Below are positions 44,836 to 53,524 of a stretch of DNA of 64,000 nucleotides, in pieces. Every line of letters starts with the position of its first letter. Positions within the stretch are counted from its first letter, which is position 1. The DNA is from Candidatus Hydrogenedentota bacterium. GTDB lineage: Bacteria > Hydrogenedentota > Hydrogenedentia > Hydrogenedentales > JAGMZX01. A model generated the notes under the pieces. The model did not search any database and had not been told where the DNA came from. It saw only the letters and a list, made by a program, of their open reading frames with translations. The translations under genes and the position numbers were made by a program. Location of the stretch: positions 202,699 through 266,698 of the forward strand of contig JAKQEQ010000017.1 in NCBI GenBank assembly GCA_029556545.1, in the 5' to 3' direction.

Positions 44836-45440
44836 TCCGGCTGGTCCTCGCTTCCGCCTCGCCGCGTCGGCGCGCACTGCTCGCCGCGCTGGGCGTCGAG
44901 TTCGAGGCCATAACCGGCGACGCGCCCGAGATTGACGAAGGGGAGTCCCCCGCGCGCATCGTCGAGGACAACGCCGCCCGCAAGCGCGACGCCGTCGTAT
45001 CCGCCCTTGCCCCCCCCGCCGTCGTCATCGCCGCCGACACGCTCGTCTTTCTCGACGAGCACGTCCTCAGCAAGCCCGCCGACGCCGCCGAGGCCCGCGC
45101 CATGCTCGCGCGTCTTTCCGGGCGCACCCACCAGGTACTCACAGGCATCGCCGTCGTCGATACCGCATCGGGCCGCGCCGTCCAAGGCCACGAAACCACC
45201 GACGTCACCTTCCGCGACCTCACACCCGACGAGATCGCCCGCTTTGTGGAGATCGTCAACCCGCTCGACCGCGCCGGCGCATACACCGTCGACGGGCCCG
45301 GCAGCCTCCTCGTCGCCCGCTACGACGGCTGCTATATGAACGTGCTCGGCTTGCCCGTCGTTCGCCTCGACCTGCTCCTGCGCGAGGTCGGCGTCAACCT
45401 CTTCGACCGCATGCACCCCGACCGCGCCACATTCCTGTGA
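44832..45440 (+). CDS. maf: Maf-family nucleotide pyrophosphatase
   Basis: This 202-residue Maf protein removes pyrophosphate from non-canonical or pyrimidine nucleotides. Family motifs are LASASPRRRALLAALG, VIAADTLVFLDEHVLSKP, LSGRTHQVLTGIAV, TFRDLTPDEIARFVE, AGAYTVDGPGSLLV and NVLGLPVVRLD. The start GTG at 44832 overlaps the lolA-like stop by four bases. It is the last gene of the operon. Confidence 0.95.
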   Translation: MIRLVLASASPRRRALLAALGVEFEAITGDAPEIDEGESPARIVEDNAARKRDAVVSALAPPAVVIAADTLVFLDEHVLSKPADAAEARAMLARLSGRTHQVLTGIAVVDTASGRAVQGHETTDVTFRDLTPDEIARFVEIVNPLDRAGAYTVDGPGSLLVARYDGCYMNVLGLPVVRLDLLLREVGVNLFDRMHPDRATFL

Positions 45441-45507
45441 CAAAAGGATACATACGCACGATGTAAGGCGACCTCGGCAAACATGCCCGCGCGAGTCATG
45501 ATGCAAG

Positions 45508-47244
45508 CTATGCGGCGGACTCTCGGGCCTTGCGCACAAAGTGGACCACGAAGACGAGCGCGGTGAACAGCGCGACGGCGGCCACGCCGTACCAGCGCGT
45601 CTTCGACCAGATGGACCACAGGCTGCCGAACCCCGCAAGGATCACGGAGAAGGCCATGAGCACGTTCCACAGCACGCGCTTGCCGCCCTTCGGCATGTTC
45701 TCGCCGAGCAGCCGCTTCTGGTTCATCAGGAGGAAGAACGAGAGGTACGCCAACGGCAGCAAGGTCATCGCGAAGACGGAGGTCGGGATGGCGATCCACA
45801 TCTTGGCCTGGGTCCAGAAGAAGGGGCCGAGGATGCCGACGGACACCATCGCCATACCCACGCGCTGCCGCCAACCGCGCGCCGGCTTGTTCAACATCTC
45901 GCAGAAGCAAAGGCCGTTGATCAGCATGAGCATCGTGGCCGCGCCCATCCCCATGCCGAGCACGCCCAAGCCAAAGACGTAGCGCGCGACGGTTCTGCCG
46001 GTCAGCGGCGCCAGCGAGTCGGCGAGGTTGAAGGCGTCGCGCGTGACAAGCATGGCCGCCATGCGCCGGTCCGCCTCGGGCAACGCGGCGAGCCGCGCGG
46101 CCTTTTCGCCGGGAGTGAGGCGCGCCATTTCCTCGGGGCCTATCTCGCGTGCGAGCCGCTGGCTGAGCAGATCGTTGAACCCGCCCACGAGGTTGGCCGC
46201 GGGCCGCACCGCCTGGCCGCTTGCGTCAACCTCGCCCAGGAAGCCCGGCGCAGGCTCGGCGTGGAATTGCGCCGCCGCCGCGATCACGACGCAACTGGTC
46301 GCGAGAATAAACGGGAAAAACAGCCCCGTCGAAAGGTCGAAGATGGCCAGGCCGCGGAAGTCCTTGTCCCAACCCTTGCGCAGCATCGAGTACGGGAACA
46401 GGAATGTCATGTTGATGCCGACCGCCGTGGCGGCCGCGCTGATCATCACGTCGCGCTGTTGCGAGACAATCAGGCCGGACCAGAAATCCTGGAATTGGGG
46501 GGCAACCTGCCGGATGTGTTGCGCCAATTCCGCCACCGGCTCGGAAAGCAGTTTCAGGTTCGGGACGAAGCCCCGAAACACGCCGCTCGCCGCCAATTCG
46601 CCGGTGCTCATCAACTTGACCACGACGCTGATGAAACAAAGTACCGTCGTGCCGACCAGGCACTTCACGATGATCTCGAAGGCCTTCATGCCCCAGCCGC
46701 CGATGCTATACAACATGCCCGCCGTCAGCGCGATGGCCAGTATGATACAGCAGACCACCAGCTTGCCCCAGGGGTCCGGCATGACGTCCGGACCGAAGAC
46801 GCCCGGGAACAGGTTCTGCTGGAAGGACGCCGTGGCCAACGCAAACTGCGGCATGGACCAGACCAGGTTCGCGATCATGGACGCGAGCAGCCAGCCCCAA
46901 CCCAGCACGGGACTGATGTGGCGGTTGATCGCGCGCAGGGGGCGCTCGTCTGTAGACAACGTAACATAAGAGATCGCGCTCAGCATGATAATGCCCGCGA
47001 TCATGGCGATTGGCTGAAGCCACAGGAAGCTGAAACCGACCAAGACGCCGAGGTAGAGGCTGGACGAAAGCGAACCACCGCCTAACGTGATCGCGCTTTG
47101 CAGCCAGCCCGGACCCGAAAGCCGCACAAACACGCCCAGCAAGGGCCAACGGCCTCGCTGGCGCGCCGACACGATGAGTTCGCGGTCCCGCTCGATGCGG
47201 GGGTTCATGGAAAAGCTTTGGTTCTTCTCGCTGCTCGTGGCCAT
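45508..47244 (-). CDS. Nramp-like divalent metal transporter homologue
   Basis: This 578-residue membrane protein has about eleven transmembrane segments and an N-terminal part resembling the Nramp/SLC11 fold: GPGWLQSAITLGGGSLSSSL, FSFLWLQPIAMIAGIIMLSA. Nramp proteins carry an Asp-Pro-Gly-Asn motif in helix 1; here the equivalent GPGWLQSAI region lacks it. Ion choice may therefore differ from that of classical Mn/Fe Nramp. A large soluble insert (about 330-400, rich in Arg/Glu/Ala) interrupts the helices. GAGGAG precedes the ATG at 47244. It is divergent from the histidine kinase. Confidence 0.7.
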   Translation of the reverse strand: MATSSEKNQSFSMNPRIERDRELIVSARQRGRWPLLGVFVRLSGPGWLQSAITLGGGSLSSSLYLGVLVGFSFLWLQPIAMIAGIIMLSAISYVTLSTDERPLRAINRHISPVLGWGWLLASMIANLVWSMPQFALATASFQQNLFPGVFGPDVMPDPWGKLVVCCIILAIALTAGMLYSIGGWGMKAFEIIVKCLVGTTVLCFISVVVKLMSTGELAASGVFRGFVPNLKLLSEPVAELAQHIRQVAPQFQDFWSGLIVSQQRDVMISAAATAVGINMTFLFPYSMLRKGWDKDFRGLAIFDLSTGLFFPFILATSCVVIAAAAQFHAEPAPGFLGEVDASGQAVRPAANLVGGFNDLLSQRLAREIGPEEMARLTPGEKAARLAALPEADRRMAAMLVTRDAFNLADSLAPLTGRTVARYVFGLGVLGMGMGAATMLMLINGLCFCEMLNKPARGWRQRVGMAMVSVGILGPFFWTQAKMWIAIPTSVFAMTLLPLAYLSFFLLMNQKRLLGENMPKGGKRVLWNVLMAFSVILAGFGSLWSIWSKTRWYGVAAVALFTALVFVVHFVRKARESAA

Positions 47245-47373
47245 AGGACTCCTCGCTCCCTCGTTCGTGGGTCCGATTCCATCGACTCCGGGGACGGCCC
47301 ACACGTCCCCCGGCGGCGTCCCGGTATCATGACAGTCTCCCCCGGCGCTTTCAAGGAATGTCACGGCGCACGC

Positions 47374-47432
47374 CGCTCCGACCGCTCCGACCGATTCGAC
47401 CGATCCGGCGATCCGGCGATCCGGCGATCCCC
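47374..47432 (+). repeat. Short tandem repeats in divergent intergenic region
   Basis: Three 9-base units related to CGCTCCGAC are followed by three and a half 8-base units CGATCCGG, without a break. They lie between the two divergent genes. Such tracts can vary in number and might affect the spacing of divergent promoters. Confidence 0.6.
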
Positions 47433-47509
47433 TTCCGACGCGGCGTCTCGTGATCATGGCCCGGAATCGTTTACCATACGCCGGTATCCGGAAAAGTCCC
47501 GAGGCAACT

Positions 47510-50374
47510 GTGCGTATTCCACTACAGGCAAAGCTTACGCTGCTGTTTCTCATTTGCGGCCTGGTACCGCTCCTGGTCGCGACGATCTACAGCTTTACCA
47601 TCGCGCGGCGCGCCTCGGAAGGTCTCGAAGCGCTGGCCTATCAGGCCCTCGAGCGCCGCGCGGAAGAGCAGCTCGAGGCGGTGCTTCAGGTGAAACGCGA
47701 ACATGTGCGCAGTTACGTCGAGGCGATTGCGCGCGAGGCCAAGTTCACGGCAGGCGGCCAGCGGCTGGGACTTGCGTTCCTCATGGTCCGCGGCGCACTC
47801 GGTCGGTTTCTCCAGGATCAGGCCTCCGACGACGTGCGCCTCGGCAGGAAGCGCGAGGAACTCCGCCGCCATTACGAGGAAGACTACCTCGCGGAATATC
47901 GCGCCCGATGGGGCGAGTCGCCGCCGGATTTCGAGGCGCGCTTTCGCCTGCTCGACGCGGACGCGATCGCCGTGCAGCACGCCTTCTTCCTCGACGGCGG
48001 CCGCGCCAAGGGCGAGCCCGCCCGCATCGCCACGGGCTACGGCGCATGGCAAGCCGAATTCGGCCCGCATTTCGAGGCCGCCTGCAACGAACTCGGGTAC
48101 CATGACCTGCTTCTTGTCGATGCGGCGTCCGGCGCGGTCGTCTTTTCCGCGCGACAGCATATCGACTTCGGCACTTCGCTCAAGACCGGTCCCTGGGCCG
48201 ACACGAAGGCGGGCGAAGCTTTCCGGAAAGCGATGGAACTCGAGGGCGATGTCTTCTTCACCGATTTCGCTCCGTATCCGCCCGCATACGATGCGCCGGT
48301 CGCGTTTCTCGCGGCGCCCATCCGCCACGAGGGCGCAAAACCCGGCGCCGTTATTCTCGAACTCACCATTGATCACATCAACGCGCTGATGCGATCCCGC
48401 GCGGCGCTCGGCGAAACAGGCGAGATGTTCCTCGTCGGCCCCGATCTCCTCCTTCGCTCCGACGCCGTTCTGGACGATACCGGCGGGTTCACCGTGGCGC
48501 GGGCATTTCGCGAGCCCGAGCAACGCCGCATCGACAATGAGGCCACCCGCGCCATCTTCGCGCAGGGTGGCCAGGGCGTCGGCATCTTCCGCGACTATCG
48601 GGACCGGGAAGTGCTCATGGCCTACGCGCCCGTGGATGTGCTGGGCGTGCGGTGGGGTCTGCTCGTCAAGATGGACGTGGCGGAGGCCTTTGCCGGAATT
48701 CACCAGTTCCGGCGCACGGCGCTCAACGCGGGCGAGCAAATCGCTCGGTCGCGGTTCTTCCTGGCGCTGCTGTCGAGCCTCGCTGTACTCTTCCTCGCGC
48801 TCAGCGTGACCCGGCCCATCGTCCGCCCGCTGCGCCGCACCGTCGCCATGCTCCGCGACATGGCGCAGGGCCAAACGGACCTGACGCATCGGCTCGAGGC
48901 GCGCACCCGTGACGAAGTGGCGGACCTCGCGTATTGGTTCAACACCTTCATGGAGCGGCTCCAGGGCGTCTACGAGGAATTGGCCCACAAGACGCTCACC
49001 CTCGAGAAGTACCAGCGCGAACTCGAAGAGTACAGCCGCAATTTGGAGCAGGAGATCATCGACCGGCAATGGGCCGAAGCGGAAATTCAGCGCCGCGAGG
49101 CCTACTACAAGGCGCTTATCGAGCACGCGCCGGACGTCATCGTCGTGGTGGACAGGGAAGGTGTGCCCCAGTACATGAGTCCCTCCTTCAAAGCCGTTTT
49201 CGGCTATGCCACGGACGAATTGCGCGGCAAGCCCTTGAACGACCTCGTGCACCCCGACGACTGGGCCGCGCGCGACGCCCGGCGCGCCGAAGCCGTGGCG
49301 AATCCGGGGGTGCCGGTGCGCACCGAGTTTCGGGCAAGACGCAAGGACGGGCGCTGGGTCTGGCTCGAATCCACCGGCACCAGTTTCCTCGATGACCAGG
49401 TAGTCGCCGGCATCGTACTGAACCTGCGCGACATCACGGCGCGCAAGGAGGCCGAGGCGCTCCTGCGTGACTACAGCGGGCGACTCGAACTCGAGGTGGC
49501 CGAGCGCACGGCGGAACTGCGCAAGAAGAGCGAGGACCTCCAGCGAGCCCTCGAGGAACTGCACCAGACCCAGGACCAGCTCATTCTGAATCAGAAAATG
49601 GCCTCGCTGGGCGCGCTCACCGCGGGCATCGCCCACGAGATCAAGAACCCGCTCAACTTCATCAACAATTTCGCCGACCTCTGCGTGGAACGGGCGACGG
49701 AACTCGCGGTCGAATTCGAGCGTCGCCGTGACGAGTTGCCGGAGGACCTGGCCGCCGAAATGACGGAGGTACTGCACGACCTGTCCGCGAACGCGGCGCG
49801 CATCCGCGAGCACGGCGGCCGCGCGGACAGCATCGTGCGCAATATGCTGCTCCATTCCCGGGGCCGGCCCGGCCAACGGCAGCGCACCGATCTCAACAAC
49901 CTGCTGGATGAATACGTCAATCTCGTCTACCACGGCATGCGCGCCAAAGACGCAGCCTTCACGGTACACATCCAACGCAATTACGACGGCGGCCTGCCGG
50001 ATGTCGAGGTCGTGCCGCAGGACATCGCGCGCGTGTTCCTCAATGTCTTGACCAACGCCTGCCAGGCCGTGCAGCAGCGCCGCCGCGAGGGCGGCGCCGG
50101 GTACCGGCCACGCATCGAGGTGGGCACGCGGAACCAAGGCCGCGTCGTCGAGATTCATATCCGCGACAATGGCCCGGGCATCCCGGCGGAGTTGCAGGAT
50201 AAGGTGTTTGGCCCGTTCTTCACCACGAAGCCCGCGGGAGAAGGCACGGGACTCGGGCTCTCGATAAGTTATGATATCATCGTGCGGCAACACGAAGGGG
50301 AACTGCTCGTCGATTCCGTGCTCGGCGAATACACGGAGGTTCTTATCCGTTTGCCCGTGCGCGCCGGCGCGTAG
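47510..50374 (+). CDS. PAS-containing sensor histidine kinase with extracytoplasmic Cache-like domain
   Basis: This 954-residue kinase has membrane helix 1 (LTLLFLICGLVPLLVATIYS), a large periplasmic Cache-like region with YHDLLLVDAASGAVVFS and TGEMFLVGPDLLLRSD, and helix 2 near 410-430. HAMP (RPIVRPLRRTVAML, DLTHRLEARTRDEVADLA), a coiled coil, and PAS with PAC (DVIVVVDREGVPQYMSPSFK, VWLESTGTSFLDDQVVAGI) follow. The HisKA site is GIAHEIKNPLNF (H709), and the ATPase boxes are VFLNVLTNACQA, DNGPGIPAEL and GEGTGLGLSI. GTG at 47510 has GAGG at five bases; an ATG at 47456 and a GTG at 47450 would add up to 20 residues. It probably pairs with the next gene. Confidence 0.9.
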   Translation: MRIPLQAKLTLLFLICGLVPLLVATIYSFTIARRASEGLEALAYQALERRAEEQLEAVLQVKREHVRSYVEAIAREAKFTAGGQRLGLAFLMVRGALGRFLQDQASDDVRLGRKREELRRHYEEDYLAEYRARWGESPPDFEARFRLLDADAIAVQHAFFLDGGRAKGEPARIATGYGAWQAEFGPHFEAACNELGYHDLLLVDAASGAVVFSARQHIDFGTSLKTGPWADTKAGEAFRKAMELEGDVFFTDFAPYPPAYDAPVAFLAAPIRHEGAKPGAVILELTIDHINALMRSRAALGETGEMFLVGPDLLLRSDAVLDDTGGFTVARAFREPEQRRIDNEATRAIFAQGGQGVGIFRDYRDREVLMAYAPVDVLGVRWGLLVKMDVAEAFAGIHQFRRTALNAGEQIARSRFFLALLSSLAVLFLALSVTRPIVRPLRRTVAMLRDMAQGQTDLTHRLEARTRDEVADLAYWFNTFMERLQGVYEELAHKTLTLEKYQRELEEYSRNLEQEIIDRQWAEAEIQRREAYYKALIEHAPDVIVVVDREGVPQYMSPSFKAVFGYATDELRGKPLNDLVHPDDWAARDARRAEAVANPGVPVRTEFRARRKDGRWVWLESTGTSFLDDQVVAGIVLNLRDITARKEAEALLRDYSGRLELEVAERTAELRKKSEDLQRALEELHQTQDQLILNQKMASLGALTAGIAHEIKNPLNFINNFADLCVERATELAVEFERRRDELPEDLAAEMTEVLHDLSANAARIREHGGRADSIVRNMLLHSRGRPGQRQRTDLNNLLDEYVNLVYHGMRAKDAAFTVHIQRNYDGGLPDVEVVPQDIARVFLNVLTNACQAVQQRRREGGAGYRPRIEVGTRNQGRVVEIHIRDNGPGIPAELQDKVFGPFFTTKPAGEGTGLGLSISYDIIVRQHEGELLVDSVLGEYTEVLIRLPVRAGA

Positions 50375-50412
50375 CCGTTTCCGGCGCAAGACAGTTCAAC
50401 AGGGACAAAACC

Positions 50413-51570
50413 ATGGCGGTGCGCATTCTCGTGGTCGATGATGAACCGGACCTTGAATTGCTGATCCGGCAGAAGTTCCGGAAAAGGATTCGGGAGGAGG
50501 ACTACGAATTCCATTTTGCCGCGAATGGGCTCGAAGCCCTCGCACGCCTCGATGAAATACCCGATATCGAGCTAGTCCTCACGGACCTCAATATGCCTGA
50601 AATGGACGGTCTCACGCTGTTGGGCGACCTGGCGGAGCGTGCGCCGCTGTTGCGGGCGGTGGTCGTCTCCGCGTACGGCGACATGGAGAACATCCGCGCC
50701 GCAATGAATCGCGGGGCCTTCGATTTTATCACCAAGCCCATCGATTTCCAGGACCTCGAGGTGACCATCGACAAGACGGTTCGCGAAGTCCGCGGCGTGC
50801 GGGCGGGCATCGAGGCGCGCCGGCGTCTCCGGGCGATTCAGCGCGAGATGGAACTCGCGGTGCAAATCCAACGTTCCATCCTCCCGAAGTCGTTCCCGGA
50901 ACGCCACGACGTCGACGTCCACGGCGAGATGATGCCCGCGCTCAGCGTCGGCGGCGATTTCTACGACTTCTACTTCCTCGACGATGGCCGGCTTGCCTTC
51001 TTGATCGGCGACGTCTCCGGCAAGGGTATGTCCGCCGCGCTGTTTATGGCCGTGAGCCGATCGCTGGTGAAGGCGACGGCGCTTACCGGCGTCGCGCCGA
51101 ATGAATGCCTGAAACACGTCAATGATCTGCTGTGCGCGGACGATGCGGCCGGTATGTTCGTCACGCTATTCTATGGGATTCTCGATACGCGATCGGGCGC
51201 GCTCACGTACAGCAACGCCGGCCACAACCCGCCGGTGGTCTTGTCGGGCAACCGCGAGCCGTGGTCGCTGAGGAATCTCGGCGGAATCGTCTTGGGCGTA
51301 CAGCCCGGCCACGAATACGCGGCGGGCGCCGTGGAACTGCAACCCGGCGAGGGCGTGTTTCTCTACACCGACGGCGTGACCGACGCCGTCAACGAGGGTG
51401 GCGCGCGCTATACGCAGCGCCGCCTCGACGCGCGGCTGCGCGCCCTGAATTCCGCTTCAGCCCGCGAGATTACGGCCGCGGTCCTCGAGGACGTTCGCGC
51501 CTTCGTGCAAGATGCGCCGCCGCACGACGACATCACCATGCTCGCCGTGCGCTACCTGGGGAAGGAGTAA
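50413..51570 (+). CDS. Response regulator with RsbU-type PP2C phosphatase domain
   Basis: This 385-residue protein has an N-terminal receiver domain (VVDDEPDLELL, phospho-acceptor D58 in LVLTDLNMPEMDG, Lys in FITKPID). A short coiled-coil linker follows (IEARRRLRAIQREMELAVQI). The SpoIIE/RsbU phosphatase domain has SVGGDFYDFYFL, GDVSGKGMSAALFMA, YSNAGHNPP, FLYTDGVTDA and PHDDITMLAVRY, with all metal-binding Asp present. RsbU-like enzymes act in partner-switching control, but no anti-sigma or STAS gene is nearby. It follows the kinase by 38 bp and should be its target. Confidence 0.93.
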   Translation: MAVRILVVDDEPDLELLIRQKFRKRIREEDYEFHFAANGLEALARLDEIPDIELVLTDLNMPEMDGLTLLGDLAERAPLLRAVVVSAYGDMENIRAAMNRGAFDFITKPIDFQDLEVTIDKTVREVRGVRAGIEARRRLRAIQREMELAVQIQRSILPKSFPERHDVDVHGEMMPALSVGGDFYDFYFLDDGRLAFLIGDVSGKGMSAALFMAVSRSLVKATALTGVAPNECLKHVNDLLCADDAAGMFVTLFYGILDTRSGALTYSNAGHNPPVVLSGNREPWSLRNLGGIVLGVQPGHEYAAGAVELQPGEGVFLYTDGVTDAVNEGGARYTQRRLDARLRALNSASAREITAAVLEDVRAFVQDAPPHDDITMLAVRYLGKE

Positions 51571-51582
51571 CCACGAGCCGCC

Positions 51583-52602
51583 ATGCCTGCCCCGCCCCGC
51601 CGCGGACCGTCCTCGCGCCGAGATCGCGCGGCGCCGGGCGCGCCGTTCAAGGTCCGCTGGTCTGGTTTTCGACCCTTTTGCGATTACTGGGGCAACGAAC
51701 TGAAGCGGTACTACCAGCTCGAAACGCTGGCCGCCGCCGTCGAGTGGAGTTTGCGCGGCAAGGACCGCTTTCTACTCCCGAGCGTGCGCGCGGTCCTTGG
51801 CCCCGCGCCGGTTACGTCGCTTGACTTCCAGCTTTTCCAGGAAGGCCGTCACCAGTTGATCTTCCGATTGCACGCGGCCAATGCGCGGCGCAAACGCGCC
51901 GCCTTCGGCTTTGTGGTTGCCAAGAACGCCCAGGAACACTCCGCCGTGGCGCGGGCGGAACATCGCAATCTCGAAACGCTCCACGACCGCGCACCGCGCT
52001 TCGTCGTCCGACCGTTTCGGGGCGGCAACGTATTCCTGCCCGACCGGCATGGCCGCAAGGGCCACGACCGCGAAGTGTACGCCTATCTCACCGAATGGCT
52101 TGCCCCTTTTCACGAATTGGGCGTCAACAAAGACCTGCAATTCTTCCTGAACACGGTCAAGCCCCACACGCTTTCCCGCGCCCAGACGGAACATGTCAAA
52201 GGACTCATTATCGAGGTCATGGCTCGCACCTACCGCGCGAAGGAGCACAACGCCATGGCCGCACCCGAGATCGCCTCGGGCGACTTCGTCGCGACCCATC
52301 CGGACCGCGGACCGCAGCGACTCAAGCTCATCGCCTGCCGCGCTCTGATCCGGACCACCCCTGCAAAATATCTCCAGACTATGCTTTCCAGCGCGTGGGA
52401 CTGGGGCGAAAAGACGTTTCACCTGTGCCCCGAACAACCGGAAACCCTGTATGCGGCGTTACAGCGCGCGTTGGGGGCGGAAGAGGCCCGGGCGTGGATC
52501 GCGCAGCATGCGGACGCCGTGCGTCGCGGCGCCATTCCAGACCTGCTGCCGAAGTACCGCGCGGCGCTTCATGGTCTGGCGGTTGATAATGTGCTACGCT
52601 GA
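51583..52602 (+). CDS. Uncharacterised protein, possibly kinase-like fold
   Basis: This 339-residue cytoplasmic protein follows the RsbU-type gene by 12 bp. It begins with a basic Pro-rich tail. The centre shows a strand with Lys in AAFGFVVAKNAQEHSA, a helix AEHRNLETLHD, a hinge-like YAYLTEWLAPFHELGV, and a helical C-terminal part (AKYLQTMLSSAWDWGEKTFH, LCPEQPETLYAALQRAL). The Lys/Glu/hinge spacing is reminiscent of protein-kinase-like folds such as aminoglycoside phosphotransferases. The HxD catalytic loop and DFG are not recognisable, so this is only a suggestion. The context hints at a role in the same signalling unit. Confidence 0.45.
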   Translation: MPAPPRRGPSSRRDRAAPGAPFKVRWSGFRPFCDYWGNELKRYYQLETLAAAVEWSLRGKDRFLLPSVRAVLGPAPVTSLDFQLFQEGRHQLIFRLHAANARRKRAAFGFVVAKNAQEHSAVARAEHRNLETLHDRAPRFVVRPFRGGNVFLPDRHGRKGHDREVYAYLTEWLAPFHELGVNKDLQFFLNTVKPHTLSRAQTEHVKGLIIEVMARTYRAKEHNAMAAPEIASGDFVATHPDRGPQRLKLIACRALIRTTPAKYLQTMLSSAWDWGEKTFHLCPEQPETLYAALQRALGAEEARAWIAQHADAVRRGAIPDLLPKYRAALHGLAVDNVLR

Positions 52603-52693
52603 TCGGCGTGACCCGGCTCGGCGCGCAAACCAACGGGCAATGCCGGGCAAGGGGTCGGACGTAATCGCTTGAGTCCCCATTTGAGGAACGAGA

Positions 52694-53074
52694 ATGATGT
52701 GGCGGAAGTTGTTGCTGCTGGCGTCGGCGGGGGCGCTTGGTACGCTGGTGCGCTATGCCCTTGCGGGATGGGTCCAACGCGGTGCCGGCGCGGCATTCCC
52801 GTGGGGGACGCTCGCCGTGAACGCCGCGGGCTGTTTCCTCGCGGGGTTGGTTTGGATGCTGGCCGAGCATCGCATGCAACTCACCGGCGAGACGCGCGCT
52901 ATCGTGCTGATCGGGTTTCTCGGCGCGTTTACGACGTTTTCCGCGTTCATGCTCGAGACGAGCGAGCTGGTGCGCGACGCGGAATGGCTCCGCGCCGCGG
53001 CAAACGTGGCGATCATGAACGGCGTCGGTTTGGTTGCCCTGTTCGCGGGCCTGTTCGCTGGCCGTGCATGGTGA
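52694..53074 (+). CDS. crcB: Fluoride channel CrcB/Fluc
   Basis: This 126-residue, four-helix membrane protein has the Fluc hallmarks: GTLVRYALAGWVQR, TLAVNAAGCFLAGLVWML and GFLGAFTTFSAFMLET. It exports fluoride as a dual-topology dimer. GAGGAACGAGA precedes the ATG at 52694. A DUF190 gene follows 10 bp later, a frequent partner of crcB. I did not recognise a fluoride riboswitch upstream. Confidence 0.95.
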   Translation: MMWRKLLLLASAGALGTLVRYALAGWVQRGAGAAFPWGTLAVNAAGCFLAGLVWMLAEHRMQLTGETRAIVLIGFLGAFTTFSAFMLETSELVRDAEWLRAAANVAIMNGVGLVALFAGLFAGRAW

Positions 53075-53084
53075 GGACACGCTT

Positions 53085-53435
53085 ATGAAACTGCCGTGGG
53101 AAGCGCAACTGCTGCGCATCTTCATTGGTGAGAGCGACCGCTGTCATGGGCGGCCGCTGCACGAGGTGATCGTTGAGGAGGCCCGCAAGCGCGGAATGGC
53201 CGGCGCGACGGTGCTTCGTGGCATGGTCGGGTTTGGCGCAAATAGCCGCATCCATACCTCGAAGATACTGCGGCTCTCGGAGGACCTGCCCATTGTCGTC
53301 GAGATCGTGGACCGGCCCGAACGCATCGAGGCGTTTCTGCCGGAACTCGACGGCATGGTCGAGGAAGGGCTCGTGACCATCGAGGCGGTCAAGGTCTTCG
53401 CCTATCGCCACAGCGCGGCGAACAAAGGGGCATAG
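53085..53435 (+). CDS. DUF190 protein, partner of crcB
   Basis: This 116-residue protein has the PII-like DUF190 fold: LLRIFIGESDRCHGRPLHE, VIVEEARKRGMAGATVLRGM, GFGANSRIHTSKILRLSEDL and PIVVEIVDRPERIEAFLPEL. DUF190 proteins are genetically linked to fluoride channels and may regulate or assist them, though their mode of action is unsettled. GAGGACACGCTT precedes the ATG at 53085. Confidence 0.92.
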   Translation: MKLPWEAQLLRIFIGESDRCHGRPLHEVIVEEARKRGMAGATVLRGMVGFGANSRIHTSKILRLSEDLPIVVEIVDRPERIEAFLPELDGMVEEGLVTIEAVKVFAYRHSAANKGA

Positions 53436-53524
53436 GGTGAGCGGTCGCCGGCGGCGGGAGGCAACTGGACGGCCGCGGAGAATTGTTGTAGGGTATGCAG
53501 AGCGGCATGTGGGGAGCATACGCC

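Noticed and set aside
45541-47085. A 514-codon open frame on the plus strand opposite the Nramp-like transporter
   Set aside because: The translation is Arg/His/Gln-rich without any motif, while the minus-strand frame has eleven membrane segments and a good start.
47522-50389. A 955-codon open frame on the minus strand across the histidine kinase
   Set aside because: The plus-strand frame shows all kinase motifs in order. The antisense frame exists only because high third-position GC suppresses stops.
52603-52693. Possible fluoride riboswitch before crcB
   Set aside because: I could not fit the conserved crcB-motif helices or loop bases to this short leader.
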